Assembly: GCA_964555675.1 (NCBI GenBank)
Contig: CAZKTU010000149.1
Span: 1-15,633 of the forward strand
Length of the DNA stretch: 15,633 nucleotides
From: CAIWXH01 sp964555675
Lineage (GTDB): Bacteria; Chloroflexota; Chloroflexia; Chloroflexales; Chloroflexaceae
Reading direction: 5' to 3'
Shown: piece after piece, positions 8,261-14,194 of the stretch
How positions within the stretch are numbered: position 1 is the stretch's first letter
Layout of the letters: each line of letters begins with the position of its first letter
Position numbers and translations under genes: made by a program
The notes under the pieces: generated by a model
Databases searched by the model: none
What the model saw: only the letters and a program-made list of their open reading frames with translations
What the model was told of the DNA's origin: nothing

Positions 8261-8276
8261 CATGACCAGCTGGCTC
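8232..8276 (+). repeat. Dispersed intergenic element, copy 1
   Basis: The stretch from GGGGATGGC through GCCCTCCC and CATGACCA to GCTCG matches 15001-15045 block by block: GGGGA.GGC, GCCCTCCC, GGC.CTC, CATGACCA, GCTCG. Both copies are in the same orientation and both are intergenic. It includes part of the hairpin at 8225-8260 and a 3' tail beyond it. No coding potential is seen. Confidence 0.5.
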
Positions 8277-8635
8277 GCGGGCGCTGCCTGCGACCCCGGC
8301 CAAGGGCCCGCTCGCTGAGCATGCAGAAGCTGATAAGCTGAGCGAATCGGCGCGATAAATCAATTGTCACGATAGACGAATCGTGTCAGATCGGGCCGGC
8401 GTTTATCAGCTGATTATGAGGCGTCTCGACGCCATGAAAAGACTATTGGCCGCCGCGAATTCTGGGCCTAGGTCGGGTGTAACCCCTGACTAAAGTCAGA
8501 CCGCCGACCCGGGCATGAGCCCGGCCGCGGGCCAGTCATTGATCCATCGGCAGTCGAGCCATGTTCTAGCCGACGTCCCTACGAAAGCAAGGAAATTTCT
8601 CCTCCCTTTGCCTACTACGGAATTCCCTGGGATTC
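8277..8635. promoter_or_regulatory. Gene-free region with a cluster of inverted repeats upstream of the first oxidase
   Basis: I see no gene between kynureninase and the oxidase start at 8850. This part contains four inverted structures. First is an imperfect one with arms TGTCACGAT (8365-8373) and ATCGTGTCA (8380-8388) around AGACGA. Second is a perfect 10-base palindrome ATCAGCTGAT (8405-8414). Third is CTGACT-AA-AGTCAG (8486-8499), framed by GGTCGG (8471-8476) and CCGACC (8504-8509). Fourth is CCGGGC-ATGA-GCCCGG (8509-8524). These could be binding sites for regulators of the oxidase or remnants of dispersed repeats. No clear sigma-70 promoter with both boxes was found. Confidence 0.45.
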
Positions 8636-8849
8636 GGTACTATCGAGATACACAAGGTTTGCACAAGCACTAACGCAAACAGCAGATAGCTCGAACTGTT
8701 TAGGCACCCGAGTCCGCTTCGCTTGATCGGCTGGGGGGTTGATCAGCGGAGCATACGGCGACGGACAGCAGCGCTCTGGGGGCGCGAAACCGAAGCCAGG
8801 CCCAATCCAGGCGACGAATTCAGCAGACACTTTACGGGGGGAGACGACC
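8636..8849 (+). promoter_or_regulatory. Long structured 5' leader of the first multicopper oxidase gene
   Basis: GGTACTAT (8636-8643) may be a -10 region. Downstream are GTTTGC/GCAAAC arms (8658-8663, 8675-8680), the block AGATAGCTC (8684-8692) and a nested hairpin with TCCGC/GCGGA (8713-8717, 8746-8750) enclosing TGATC/GATCA (8724-8728, 8741-8745), with GGCTGGGGGG in its loop. A second G-run (8778-8782) follows, then the Shine-Dalgarno GGGGGGAG (8836-8843), six bases before the ATG. The block, the CTGGGGGG motif and the six-G ribosome site all recur in the leader of the second oxidase. The true transcript start is unknown. Confidence 0.5.
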
Positions 8850-10505
8850 ATGGGTGAGAAGAAGGTGACGCGGCGGCAGATGTTGGCGATGGGTGCGGCT
8901 GGTGGCGGTGGGCTCCTTCTGTATTCTGGCCTGAAGCTCGGGCAGCAGCAGCTGGCCCACAACAGCCACGGCGCTCTGGCCGTGTCTGAGGCGAGCTTCG
9001 CCAACGCCGGCAGGGCTTCGATTTCCAGCCCGCCGGTCAAGAAGTTTGTCCTGCCCCTGGCCCGCCCGACCGCCCGCGTGCCCTACAAGAGCGACGCGAC
9101 CGGCGATTACTTTGAGGTCCACGCCAAGGTCGCCAAGCAGGAGATCCTGCCGGGCCTGCAGACCACGATCTTCGGCTACGACGGCATCACGCCCTCGTAC
9201 ACGGTCGAGGCCCAGCGCGGCCGCAAGACCTTCCTGCGGATGTACAACGACGACCTGCCCTGGGGCCTCAGCTGCCACTATCACGGCGGCATCACCGCCC
9301 CCGAGCACGACGGCTACGCCGAGGACATGGACTACGATGGGCAGCACTTCAACACGCTGATCGAGCCCGGCAACTACTGGGACTACGTCTACCCCAACGA
9401 TCAGCCGATGTCGACCAATTGGTACCACGACCACTGCATCCACCACACGGCCGAGAACGTGTACCGCGGCACGGCCGGCTTCTACCTGGTGCGCGACGAC
9501 ATCGAGGCCCAGCTCCAGCTGCCGGGCGGCAAGAACCCGGCGACGGGCTACGCCGACGACCCGCAGTACGAGGTGGCGATGGTCTTCCAGGACAAGATCT
9601 TCGACTCGTCGGGCGAGCTGGTCTATGACCACAACGGTCACGCCGGCGTGGTGGGCGATACGATGCTGGTCAACGGCGTGCCCTGGCCCGTCCTCGAGGT
9701 CAAGGCCCGCAAGTACCGCTTCCGCTGGCTGAACGGCTCGACCTGGCGCCGCTACGACCTCTCGCTGAGCAACGGTCTGCAGCTCTACCAGATCTCGACC
9801 GACTCGGGCTTCCTGCGCGCCCCCGTCGCCCTGAACATGACCCGGCTCTACGGCGCCGAGCGCGGCGACTACATCGTCGACTTCTCGAAGGTGCCCGTGG
9901 GCACGACCGTGACCCTCTACAACCGCTCCAAGGAGTCGGCCGGCACCCCGATGGAGCAGGTGATGAAGTTCAAGGTGACGGGCACCGCCGCCGACCCGAG
10001 CACGAAGATCACCGGGGCCGGCAGCCTGACCCAGAAGATGCCCCAGCTGGTGCAGTACGAGGACCTGACCACGCCCGCCGCGATCGCCTCCGCCAGCGTG
10101 CAGCGCGAGTTCGTCTTCGAGCGCAGCAACGGCTACTACGTGATCAACGGCAAGATCTGGGACCACAACCGCTACGACGCCAACCCGCGTCTGGGCACGA
10201 CCGAGATCTGGAAGCTCACCAACAAGTCGGGTGGCTGGTTCCACCCCATCCACATCCACCTGATCAACTTCCAGATCCTCGAGCGGGCCGCCCCCGACGG
10301 CAGCAAGCGGATCGCCCCGCAGCGCTGGGAGCGCGGCCGCAAGGACACGGTGGCCCTGGGCGAGAACGAGTCGGTCAAGGTGATCATCAAGTTCGACGCG
10401 AACTACTTCAACAACTTCACCGGGCCCTACATGATGCACTGCCACAACGTGGACCACGAGGACCACGATATGATGACCCAGTTCATGCTCCTGCCCCAGG
10501 CCTAG
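8850..10505 (+). CDS. Tat-exported multicopper oxidase, bilirubin oxidase-like (first paralogue)
   Basis: This 551-residue protein has a twin-arginine signal, TRRQML at 7-12, then a Gly/Leu-rich helix and a possible ALA cleavage site at 42-44. All four copper motifs are present: HYH at 143-145, HDH at 193-195, HPIHIH at 465-470, and HCH with His536 and Met541 (530-541). Cys531 is the type 1 ligand and Met541 the axial ligand. The spacing and text (DGYAED, WYHDH..H.TAEN.YRG.AG, HCHN..HEDHDMM) resemble bilirubin oxidase and CotA more than plant laccases. It should couple one-electron oxidation of phenols, bilirubin-like pigments or metal ions to reduction of O2 to water outside the membrane; the substrate is not readable. 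The start follows GGGGGGAG by six bases; the frame is open further upstream (to 8739), but that part precedes the Tat signal. Cys142 and Cys196 sit beside copper-binding histidines and are absent from the second paralogue. A hairpin terminator follows. Confidence 0.95.
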   Translation: MGEKKVTRRQMLAMGAAGGGGLLLYSGLKLGQQQLAHNSHGALAVSEASFANAGRASISSPPVKKFVLPLARPTARVPYKSDATGDYFEVHAKVAKQEILPGLQTTIFGYDGITPSYTVEAQRGRKTFLRMYNDDLPWGLSCHYHGGITAPEHDGYAEDMDYDGQHFNTLIEPGNYWDYVYPNDQPMSTNWYHDHCIHHTAENVYRGTAGFYLVRDDIEAQLQLPGGKNPATGYADDPQYEVAMVFQDKIFDSSGELVYDHNGHAGVVGDTMLVNGVPWPVLEVKARKYRFRWLNGSTWRRYDLSLSNGLQLYQISTDSGFLRAPVALNMTRLYGAERGDYIVDFSKVPVGTTVTLYNRSKESAGTPMEQVMKFKVTGTAADPSTKITGAGSLTQKMPQLVQYEDLTTPAAIASASVQREFVFERSNGYYVINGKIWDHNRYDANPRLGTTEIWKLTNKSGGWFHPIHIHLINFQILERAAPDGSKRIAPQRWERGRKDTVALGENESVKVIIKFDANYFNNFTGPYMMHCHNVDHEDHDMMTQFMLLPQA

Positions 10506-10531
10506 CGCCGACGCGAGTTCCGCGGTATCAT

Positions 10532-10561
10532 GGCCCTCTCCCCGGCTGCGGGGAGGGGGCC
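10532..10561 (+). terminator. Hairpin terminator after the first multicopper oxidase
   Basis: GGCCCTCTCCCCG (10532-10544) pairs with CGGGGAGGGGGCC (10549-10561) around GCTG, 13 pairs with one T-G wobble, followed by TTCGTT. It lies between the oxidase stop and the rhomboid start, so the two genes may be separate units or joined by read-through. Confidence 0.75.
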
Positions 10562-10583
10562 TTCGTTCGTCAGGTAAAGGCAC

Positions 10584-11228
10584 ATGGCAACAGAGACGCT
10601 CACCCTGCGCTCACCGGCGACCTGGCTGCGGGGCGCCACCATGACCATCACGCTCGGCCTGGTGCTGCTGTTGATCTTCACCTACCAGGCCGCCCTGCCC
10701 CAGACCGAAGCCGATCTCTTCATCTTGCGCTGGGCGACCGTGCCCATGGAGGTCATGGAGCAGACCGACCTCGAGCCCCACGTCCCCTTCCCCATCGCCG
10801 GCACCCTGCTCACCTCACTCTTCCTGCACGCAAGCTGGCTGCACCTCGCCGGCAACCTGCTGCTCCTGGCCCTCTTCGGCCCCTTGCTCGAGCGGCGGGT
10901 CGGCCCCTGGGCGACCCTCGCGATCTTTGTGGTCGGGGGCGTACTGGGCGCGGCGGCGCAGGCCGCCTCGCACCCCGACAGCCTGGTCAACCTGGTCGGC
11001 GCAAGCGGGGGCGGCGCGGCCCTGATGGGCGCCTGCCTGGTCGCGGGGCGCCCGCCTATGGCCCTGCGCCTGGTCTTCATCGCCTGGGCGACCATGCAGG
11101 TCGCCGAGTTCGCCACGACCTTCGACCGCTTCGACTGGATCGAGGGCGGGATGGCCCTGTGGAGCCACGCCGTGGGCCTGGGCGTGGGCCTAGTCGCCGG
11201 CCTGATCTTGACACAACGCCGGGTGTGA
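10584..11228 (+). CDS. Rhomboid family intramembrane serine protease
   Basis: This 214-residue polytopic membrane protein has rhomboid landmarks. The FLHASWLHLAGNLLLL segment carries His87 and Asn91 of the oxyanion region. GASGG carries catalytic Ser141, and a late transmembrane segment with SHAVGLGVG carries His195. About six membrane helices are predicted by eye, which is the basic bacterial rhomboid core without extra domains. It should cut substrates within or near a membrane helix. AGGTAAAGG ends four bases before the ATG. It starts 78 bases after the first oxidase, past a hairpin, and is followed at 85 bases by a single-span tail-anchored protein. That neighbour is a conceivable substrate, by position only. 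Confidence 0.88.
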   Translation: MATETLTLRSPATWLRGATMTITLGLVLLLIFTYQAALPQTEADLFILRWATVPMEVMEQTDLEPHVPFPIAGTLLTSLFLHASWLHLAGNLLLLALFGPLLERRVGPWATLAIFVVGGVLGAAAQAASHPDSLVNLVGASGGGAALMGACLVAGRPPMALRLVFIAWATMQVAEFATTFDRFDWIEGGMALWSHAVGLGVGLVAGLILTQRRV

Positions 11229-11271
11229 CCAGCCGCACATCCCATGCCGTCACATGCAGGGGTGTGTACGC

Positions 11272-11277
11272 TACAAT
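11272..11277 (+). promoter_or_regulatory. Candidate -10 box for the tail-anchored coiled-coil gene
   Basis: TACAAT (11272-11277) lies 36 bases before the ATG at 11313. A weak -35-like GTCACA sits at 11249-11254, giving a 17-base spacer. It would let this gene be expressed apart from the rhomboid gene. It is a by-eye match and the -35 is poor. Confidence 0.4.
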
Positions 11278-11312
11278 GTCGAGAGCACCCTTTTACGAAA
11301 AGGAGCATCAGG

Positions 11313-11792
11313 ATGTGGAACCGCAAGAATAGCTTCGAGCGTGGTATCGCATCGCTCGAGGGCGGCACAGCCGTGGCCGTCGAGGATCTGGCCGCCACAA
11401 TCCGCGAGCGGTACAATAACGAGACCGGCCAGAAGCTTGCCGCAAACCTGGCCCAGCTCGCCAAAAGCGTCGACCAGCTCGAACTGAGCGATGCCGTGGC
11501 CAAGCGCCGCAAGGAGCTCGAGCGGGCCGCCAAGAAGGCCAGCCGCCAGATGGACCGCGCGATCAAGGACCTCGAGAAGACCCGCTCGCGGGTTGCGAGC
11601 GACGCCAGTGCCCTGGCGGCCCGGGTCGGCGAGAGCGTCGAGCATAGCGGGCAGCAGCTGGCCACGATCAGCCAGAAGACCGTGCCCACCGAGCCGACGG
11701 GCTGGATCATGCCGACCTTCTTCGGCTTTCTGCTCGGCTTCGGCGCCGGCTTCTTGGCGGCCCGCAGCCGCAAGGCCGAGCCCAGAGGCTAA
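11313..11792 (+). CDS. Small tail-anchored coiled-coil protein of unknown function
   Basis: This 159-residue protein starts MWNRKNSFERGIASLEGG. AAAGGAG lies about seven bases upstream, which decides this start over an earlier in-frame one. Residues about 20-120 are helical and charged, rich in Ala/Lys/Arg/Glu with heptad-like spacing (AKRRKELERAAKKASRQMDR). One membrane helix follows at about 130-150 (IMPTFFGFLLGFGAGFLAA, with GxxxG-type glycines), then a short basic tail RSRK. This layout resembles YtxH-like or ElaB-like stress and ribosome-associated membrane proteins in style, but no family motif was recognised. It would sit in the cytoplasmic membrane with its coiled coil in the cytoplasm. 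It lies between the rhomboid and the second oxidase. Confidence 0.75.
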   Translation: MWNRKNSFERGIASLEGGTAVAVEDLAATIRERYNNETGQKLAANLAQLAKSVDQLELSDAVAKRRKELERAAKKASRQMDRAIKDLEKTRSRVASDASALAARVGESVEHSGQQLATISQKTVPTEPTGWIMPTFFGFLLGFGAGFLAARSRKAEPRG

Positions 11793-11802
11793 GCATCTCG
11801 CC

Positions 11803-11880
11803 GAATATTACAGATCTGTCACCTCGAGCGCGGATGGAGTTTTCCATCCGCGCTCACCCGTTTCAATACGGGTAATATTC
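11803..11880. repeat. 78-base nested inverted-repeat element
   Basis: GAATATTAC (11803-11811) is the exact reverse complement of GTAATATTC (11872-11880). Between them are the 13-bp perfect hairpin at 11826-11855 and a second stem ACCCGT/ACGGGT (11856-11861, 11868-11873) that overlaps the right terminal arm. The arrangement of terminal inverted repeats round inner hairpins resembles a tiny non-autonomous element, or a compound terminator. No target-site duplication is obvious. Confidence 0.5.
11826..11855 (+). terminator. 13-bp perfect hairpin after the coiled-coil gene
   Basis: GAGCGCGGATGGA (11826-11838) pairs without mismatch with TCCATCCGCGCTC (11843-11855) around GTTT, 33 bases past the stop codon. 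Another small stem follows, then AT-rich DNA. It is likely to terminate the rhomboid/coiled-coil transcript before the second oxidase. Confidence 0.7.
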
Positions 11881-12013
11881 CCCTAATCTAACTTACTACA
11901 GTAGGTAAATCTACCGAGTATGTGCTAGGGAATTATTTCCCATCAGTCTTAGGACTGATCTATTGGACCTTTCTATAGATTTACTTAGATTTTACGTGGA
12001 TCTGTGGTACACT
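11881..12013 (+). promoter_or_regulatory. AT-rich promoter region of the second oxidase with stacked palindromes
   Basis: The base composition turns markedly AT-rich. Palindromes follow one another: TTAC-TAC-A-GTA-G-GTAA (11893-11908), GGTA-AATC-TACC (11904-11915, overlapping and mutually exclusive with the first), GGGAA-TTAT-TTCCC (11928-11941) and ATCAGTC-TTAG-GACTGAT (11942-11959). A possible extended -10, TGG followed by TACACT (12008-12013), lies 137 bases before the ATG; no good -35 pairs with it. The palindromes are candidate operators; the CTACaGTAG core looks broadly like sites of BlaI/CopY-type repressors, a weak analogy. Confidence 0.45.
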
Positions 12014-12040
12014 TTCTCTATCGAAACAATTCGGTAAGGA

Positions 12041-12149
12041 GGAGATAGCTCCGACTTAGCCGGGCCTGGGGGGACCAGGCGCCCGGCACTGAGTAACGCG
12101 TCCGAATACAACTGCATATGAGGACGCCACGACTGGGGGGAGTCAGACG
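12041..12149 (+). promoter_or_regulatory. Structured 5' leader of the second oxidase with Shine-Dalgarno in a hairpin loop
   Basis: Four consecutive stems are seen. P1 is GGAG-ATAG-CTCC (12041-12052), containing the shared AGATAGCTC. P2 is a long hairpin (12054-12094): ACTTA, GCCGGG and CCTGG pair with CCAGG, CCCGGC and TGAGT, with small CG and AC bulges and a GGGGA loop. P3 is GCGTCC/GGACGC (12098-12103, 12122-12127). P4 is GACT-GGGGGG-AGTC (12131-12144), whose loop and start of the right arm form the ribosome site GGGGGGAG (12135-12142), seven bases before the ATG. The layout suggests translational control or mRNA stabilisation. Confidence 0.55.
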
Positions 12150-13733
12150 ATGAGCGACCGACCGATTACCAGGCGACAGCTGCTCGCCTACGCCGCTGCC
12201 GGAGCCGGGGGGCTCTTGGTGTACGCCGGACTGAAGAGTAACGCCAACGAGGCTGCGAGCCAGAAGCACAACCTCGCCGTACAGCAGGCAGGCGGCCTGG
12301 GCGCAGTCAAACTAGCCAGCCCGACGGTACGACGCTTCGAGCGGCCGCTGGCTATCCCGCCGGTGCTGAAGCCGACGAGCACCGACGGCGAGACCGACTA
12401 CTACGAGATCAGGATGCGCCCGGGCACAGCCGAAATGCTGCCCGGCCTGACGACGCCGATCTGGGGCTACAACGGAATCGCGCCTGGCCCGACGATTGAG
12501 GTGAAGCGCGACCGCCGCCTGGTCGTCACTCAGATCAACGAACTGCCCGAGCCGATGAGCGTGCATAACCATGGGGCGATCACCGCGCCCGAGCACGACG
12601 GCTACGCCGAGGACCTGACTTACAAAGGCAAGACCTACAAGACGCTGATCCAGCCCGGCAGCTCGTGGACGTACGAATACCCGAACCACCAGCAGGCCGC
12701 AACGTACTGGTATCACGACCACGCCCTGCACCTGACGGCCGAGCACGTCTACAAGGGCCTGGCCGGCTTTTACCTGATCCGCGACGACGAAGAGGCCTTT
12801 GACAACCTGCCGCAGGCCGAGTACGAGCTGCCCATCCTGCTCCAGGACAAGACCTTCTTCTCAGACGGCCGGCTGGCCTACGACAACAACGGCCACGAGG
12901 GCGTCGAGGGCGATGTGCAGCTGGTGAACGGCACCGCCTGGCCGAGGGTCGAGGTCTCTACCTGCAAGTACCGCCTGCGCTTCCTGAACGGCTGCAACTG
13001 GCGCCGCTACAGCCTCTCGCTCTCGGGCGGCCTGACCTTCACGCAGATCGGCACCGACTCGGGCCTGCTGCGCAACCCGCAGCCCCTCACCTCGTTCCGC
13101 ATGTACCCGGGCGAGCGAGCCGACATGGTCGTCGACTTCTCGGGCCTGCCCATCGGCACCAAGATCACCCTGCGCAACAGGGACAAAGACGCCGAGGGCA
13201 CGCCCATGGCCCAGATCATGGTCTTCGAGGTGGTGCGCAAGGAGAGCGAGCAGCACGAGGTCCGCCCCGTTCTGGCCGACTACGAAGACCTGACCACCCC
13301 GGCGGCCGTGCGCAGCGCGGTGCGCACGCGGGTGTGGGACTTCGACCGCGGCAACGGCTACTACCAGATCAACGGCAAGAACTGGGACAAGAACCGCTTC
13401 GACGCCAACCCGCGCCTGGGCACCACCGAGATCTGGGAGTTCATCAACGGCAGCGGCGGCTGGTTCCACCCCGTCCATGTCCACCTGGTCAACTACCAGA
13501 TCCTCCAGCGCTCGCGCACGAGCGGCGGGGCCCGCTGGCGCGCCCCCGATCTGTGGGAGCGTGGACGCAAGGATACCGTGGCCCTCGGCGAGAACGAGAA
13601 GGTGCGGGTGATCATTAAGTGGGACGCGGAGTACCTTCAGAACTTCACGGGCCCCTATATGATCCACTGCCACAATACCGACCACGAGGACCACGACATG
13701 ATGACCCAGTACATGCTCCTGCCGCAGGCCTGA
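12150..13733 (+). CDS. Tat-exported multicopper oxidase, bilirubin oxidase-like (second paralogue)
   Basis: This 527-residue protein starts with a twin-arginine signal, TRRQLL at 7-12, and a Gly/Ala-rich helix like that of its neighbour. Copper motifs are complete: HNH at 139-141, HDH at 189-191, HPVHVH at 440-445, and HCH (506-508) with His512 and Met517; Cys507 is the type 1 ligand. It shares long identical blocks with the first oxidase, including TAPEHDGYAED, NPRLGTTEIW, WERGRKDTVALGENE and DHEDHDMMTQ, so the pair arose by duplication within one lineage. It is shorter mainly by a loop after FYL.RDD. Cys272 and Cys282 (TCKYRLRFLNGC) are unique to this copy and could form a disulfide or metal site. 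The expected reaction is oxidation of phenolics, pigments or metals with O2 reduction in the extracytoplasmic space. Two hairpins terminate the unit. Confidence 0.95.
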   Translation: MSDRPITRRQLLAYAAAGAGGLLVYAGLKSNANEAASQKHNLAVQQAGGLGAVKLASPTVRRFERPLAIPPVLKPTSTDGETDYYEIRMRPGTAEMLPGLTTPIWGYNGIAPGPTIEVKRDRRLVVTQINELPEPMSVHNHGAITAPEHDGYAEDLTYKGKTYKTLIQPGSSWTYEYPNHQQAATYWYHDHALHLTAEHVYKGLAGFYLIRDDEEAFDNLPQAEYELPILLQDKTFFSDGRLAYDNNGHEGVEGDVQLVNGTAWPRVEVSTCKYRLRFLNGCNWRRYSLSLSGGLTFTQIGTDSGLLRNPQPLTSFRMYPGERADMVVDFSGLPIGTKITLRNRDKDAEGTPMAQIMVFEVVRKESEQHEVRPVLADYEDLTTPAAVRSAVRTRVWDFDRGNGYYQINGKNWDKNRFDANPRLGTTEIWEFINGSGGWFHPVHVHLVNYQILQRSRTSGGARWRAPDLWERGRKDTVALGENEKVRVIIKWDAEYLQNFTGPYMIHCHNTDHEDHDMMTQYMLLPQA

Positions 13734-13772
13734 GCAGGTACTTCGCCCAGGTTTGACGGGTTGAAGGCTTTT

Positions 13773-13795
13773 GCGGGAGGGCTCTGCCCTCCCGC
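13773..13795 (+). terminator. First hairpin after the second oxidase
   Basis: GCGGGAGGGC (13773-13782) and GCCCTCCCGC (13786-13795) form a perfect 10-bp stem with a TCT loop, about 40 bases past the stop codon. There is no T-tract, so alone it may act as an mRNA-protecting stem or a weak terminator. Confidence 0.6.
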
Positions 13796-13828
13796 GCCCC
13801 GCCTGAACCCGTACGCTCCTCCATCCTG

Positions 13829-13858
13829 AAGGCCGAGGGACCGCCCCCGGCCTTTTTT
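13829..13858 (+). terminator. Rho-independent terminator of the second oxidase unit
   Basis: AAGGCCG (13829-13835) pairs with CGGCCTT (13848-13854), with further GGG/CCC pairing inside and one bulged A, directly followed by a run of six T (13853-13858). This is the clearest intrinsic terminator in the window. It lies just before the convergent small membrane gene. Confidence 0.85.
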
Positions 13859-13875
13859 GATTCCCTACCCCAGAC

Positions 13876-14064
13876 TCAGCCCGTCCACAGCACGGCGACC
13901 AGCAGCAGCGTCCCACCCGTCACAACCAGCAGACGGGCGCTATGGCGCGTCTCGTGGGCATCGGCGCTACAACCGTCACCCATAAGCAAACGAGCCAGGT
14001 ACAGGCCGAAGAGCCCGGCGGCGATCCCAACGAGGCCAAGGGGCGCAAGCAGTACAGCGATCAT
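13876..14064 (-). CDS. Two-helix micro membrane protein, unknown function
   Basis: This 62-residue protein starts MIAVLLAPLGLVGIAAG. It has two hydrophobic helices (about 1-28 and 44-61) joined by a polar loop with one Cys and two His (DGCSADAHETRHS). The ATG at 14064 has AGGAG eight bases upstream; a GTG one codon earlier (14067) is an alternative with a five-base spacer. The Shine-Dalgarno lies in a perfect inverted repeat. It is convergent with the second oxidase and shares its strand with the zinc-ribbon membrane gene behind it. No family was recognised. Short length and GC-rich composition leave some doubt that it is expressed, but the start-site signals are good. Confidence 0.55.
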   Translation of the reverse strand: MIAVLLAPLGLVGIAAGLFGLYLARLLMGDGCSADAHETRHSARLLVVTGGTLLLVAVLWTG

Positions 14065-14080
14065 CACAGGAACTCCTGTG
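14065..14080. promoter_or_regulatory. Inverted repeat over the ribosome site of the small membrane gene
   Basis: CACAGGA (14065-14071) and TCCTGTG (14074-14080) are perfect reverse complements two bases apart. On the minus strand the repeat includes the AGGAG ribosome site and touches the GTG/ATG start. A hairpin with a two-base gap is strained, so a protein-binding palindrome or a short hairpin with fewer pairs are both possible. Confidence 0.45.
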
Positions 14081-14146
14081 GATTATGTCTTTCAACCCGG
14101 CAGCCGCCGGGGTTCGCTGCAAGCATGCAATGCCGATGCCAGTTCT

Positions 14147-14194
14147 GACCAAAGACCAAGGCCGGGCTCCTGCCCGAGCAGGTGGTCTTTGGTC
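14147..14194. terminator. Long bulged hairpin between the two membrane-protein genes
   Basis: GACCAAAGACCA (14147-14158) pairs perfectly with TGGTCTTTGGTC (14183-14194). Inside, CCTGC-CCGA-GCAGG (14169-14182) continues the stem, leaving a ten-base bulge on one side. It lies about 45 bases past the stop of the zinc-ribbon membrane gene on the minus strand, so a terminator for it is plausible, although no T-tract follows. The right arm continues into further GGTCTTT-like repeats up to about 14208. Confidence 0.5.

Noticed and set aside
8650..8700. Possible c-di-GMP riboswitch (GCACTAACGCAAAC resembles part of the GEMM consensus), attractive because a cyclase operon is nearby
   Set aside because: The following conserved parts of that riboswitch (the GGGACGCAAAGC-type segment and the receptor hairpin) are absent.
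8739..8849. Upstream in-frame start for the first oxidase at 8739
   Set aside because: It would put 37 residues before the Tat signal and translate the structured leader; the ATG at 8850 follows a strong Shine-Dalgarno and matches the start of the paralogue.
8832..10583. 583-codon minus-strand frame opposite the first oxidase
   Set aside because: It is antisense to a gene with four intact copper motifs; its Val/His/Asp/Gly-rich composition mirrors the complement of the oxidase codons and shows no domain.
11244..11312. Earlier in-frame start for the coiled-coil protein at 11244
   Set aside because: It would run through the candidate promoter, and the ATG at 11313 has an AAAGGAG ribosome site.
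11803..11960. CRISPR-like array, because several short palindromes occur in a row
   Set aside because: The palindromes differ from one another and are not direct repeats with regular spacers.
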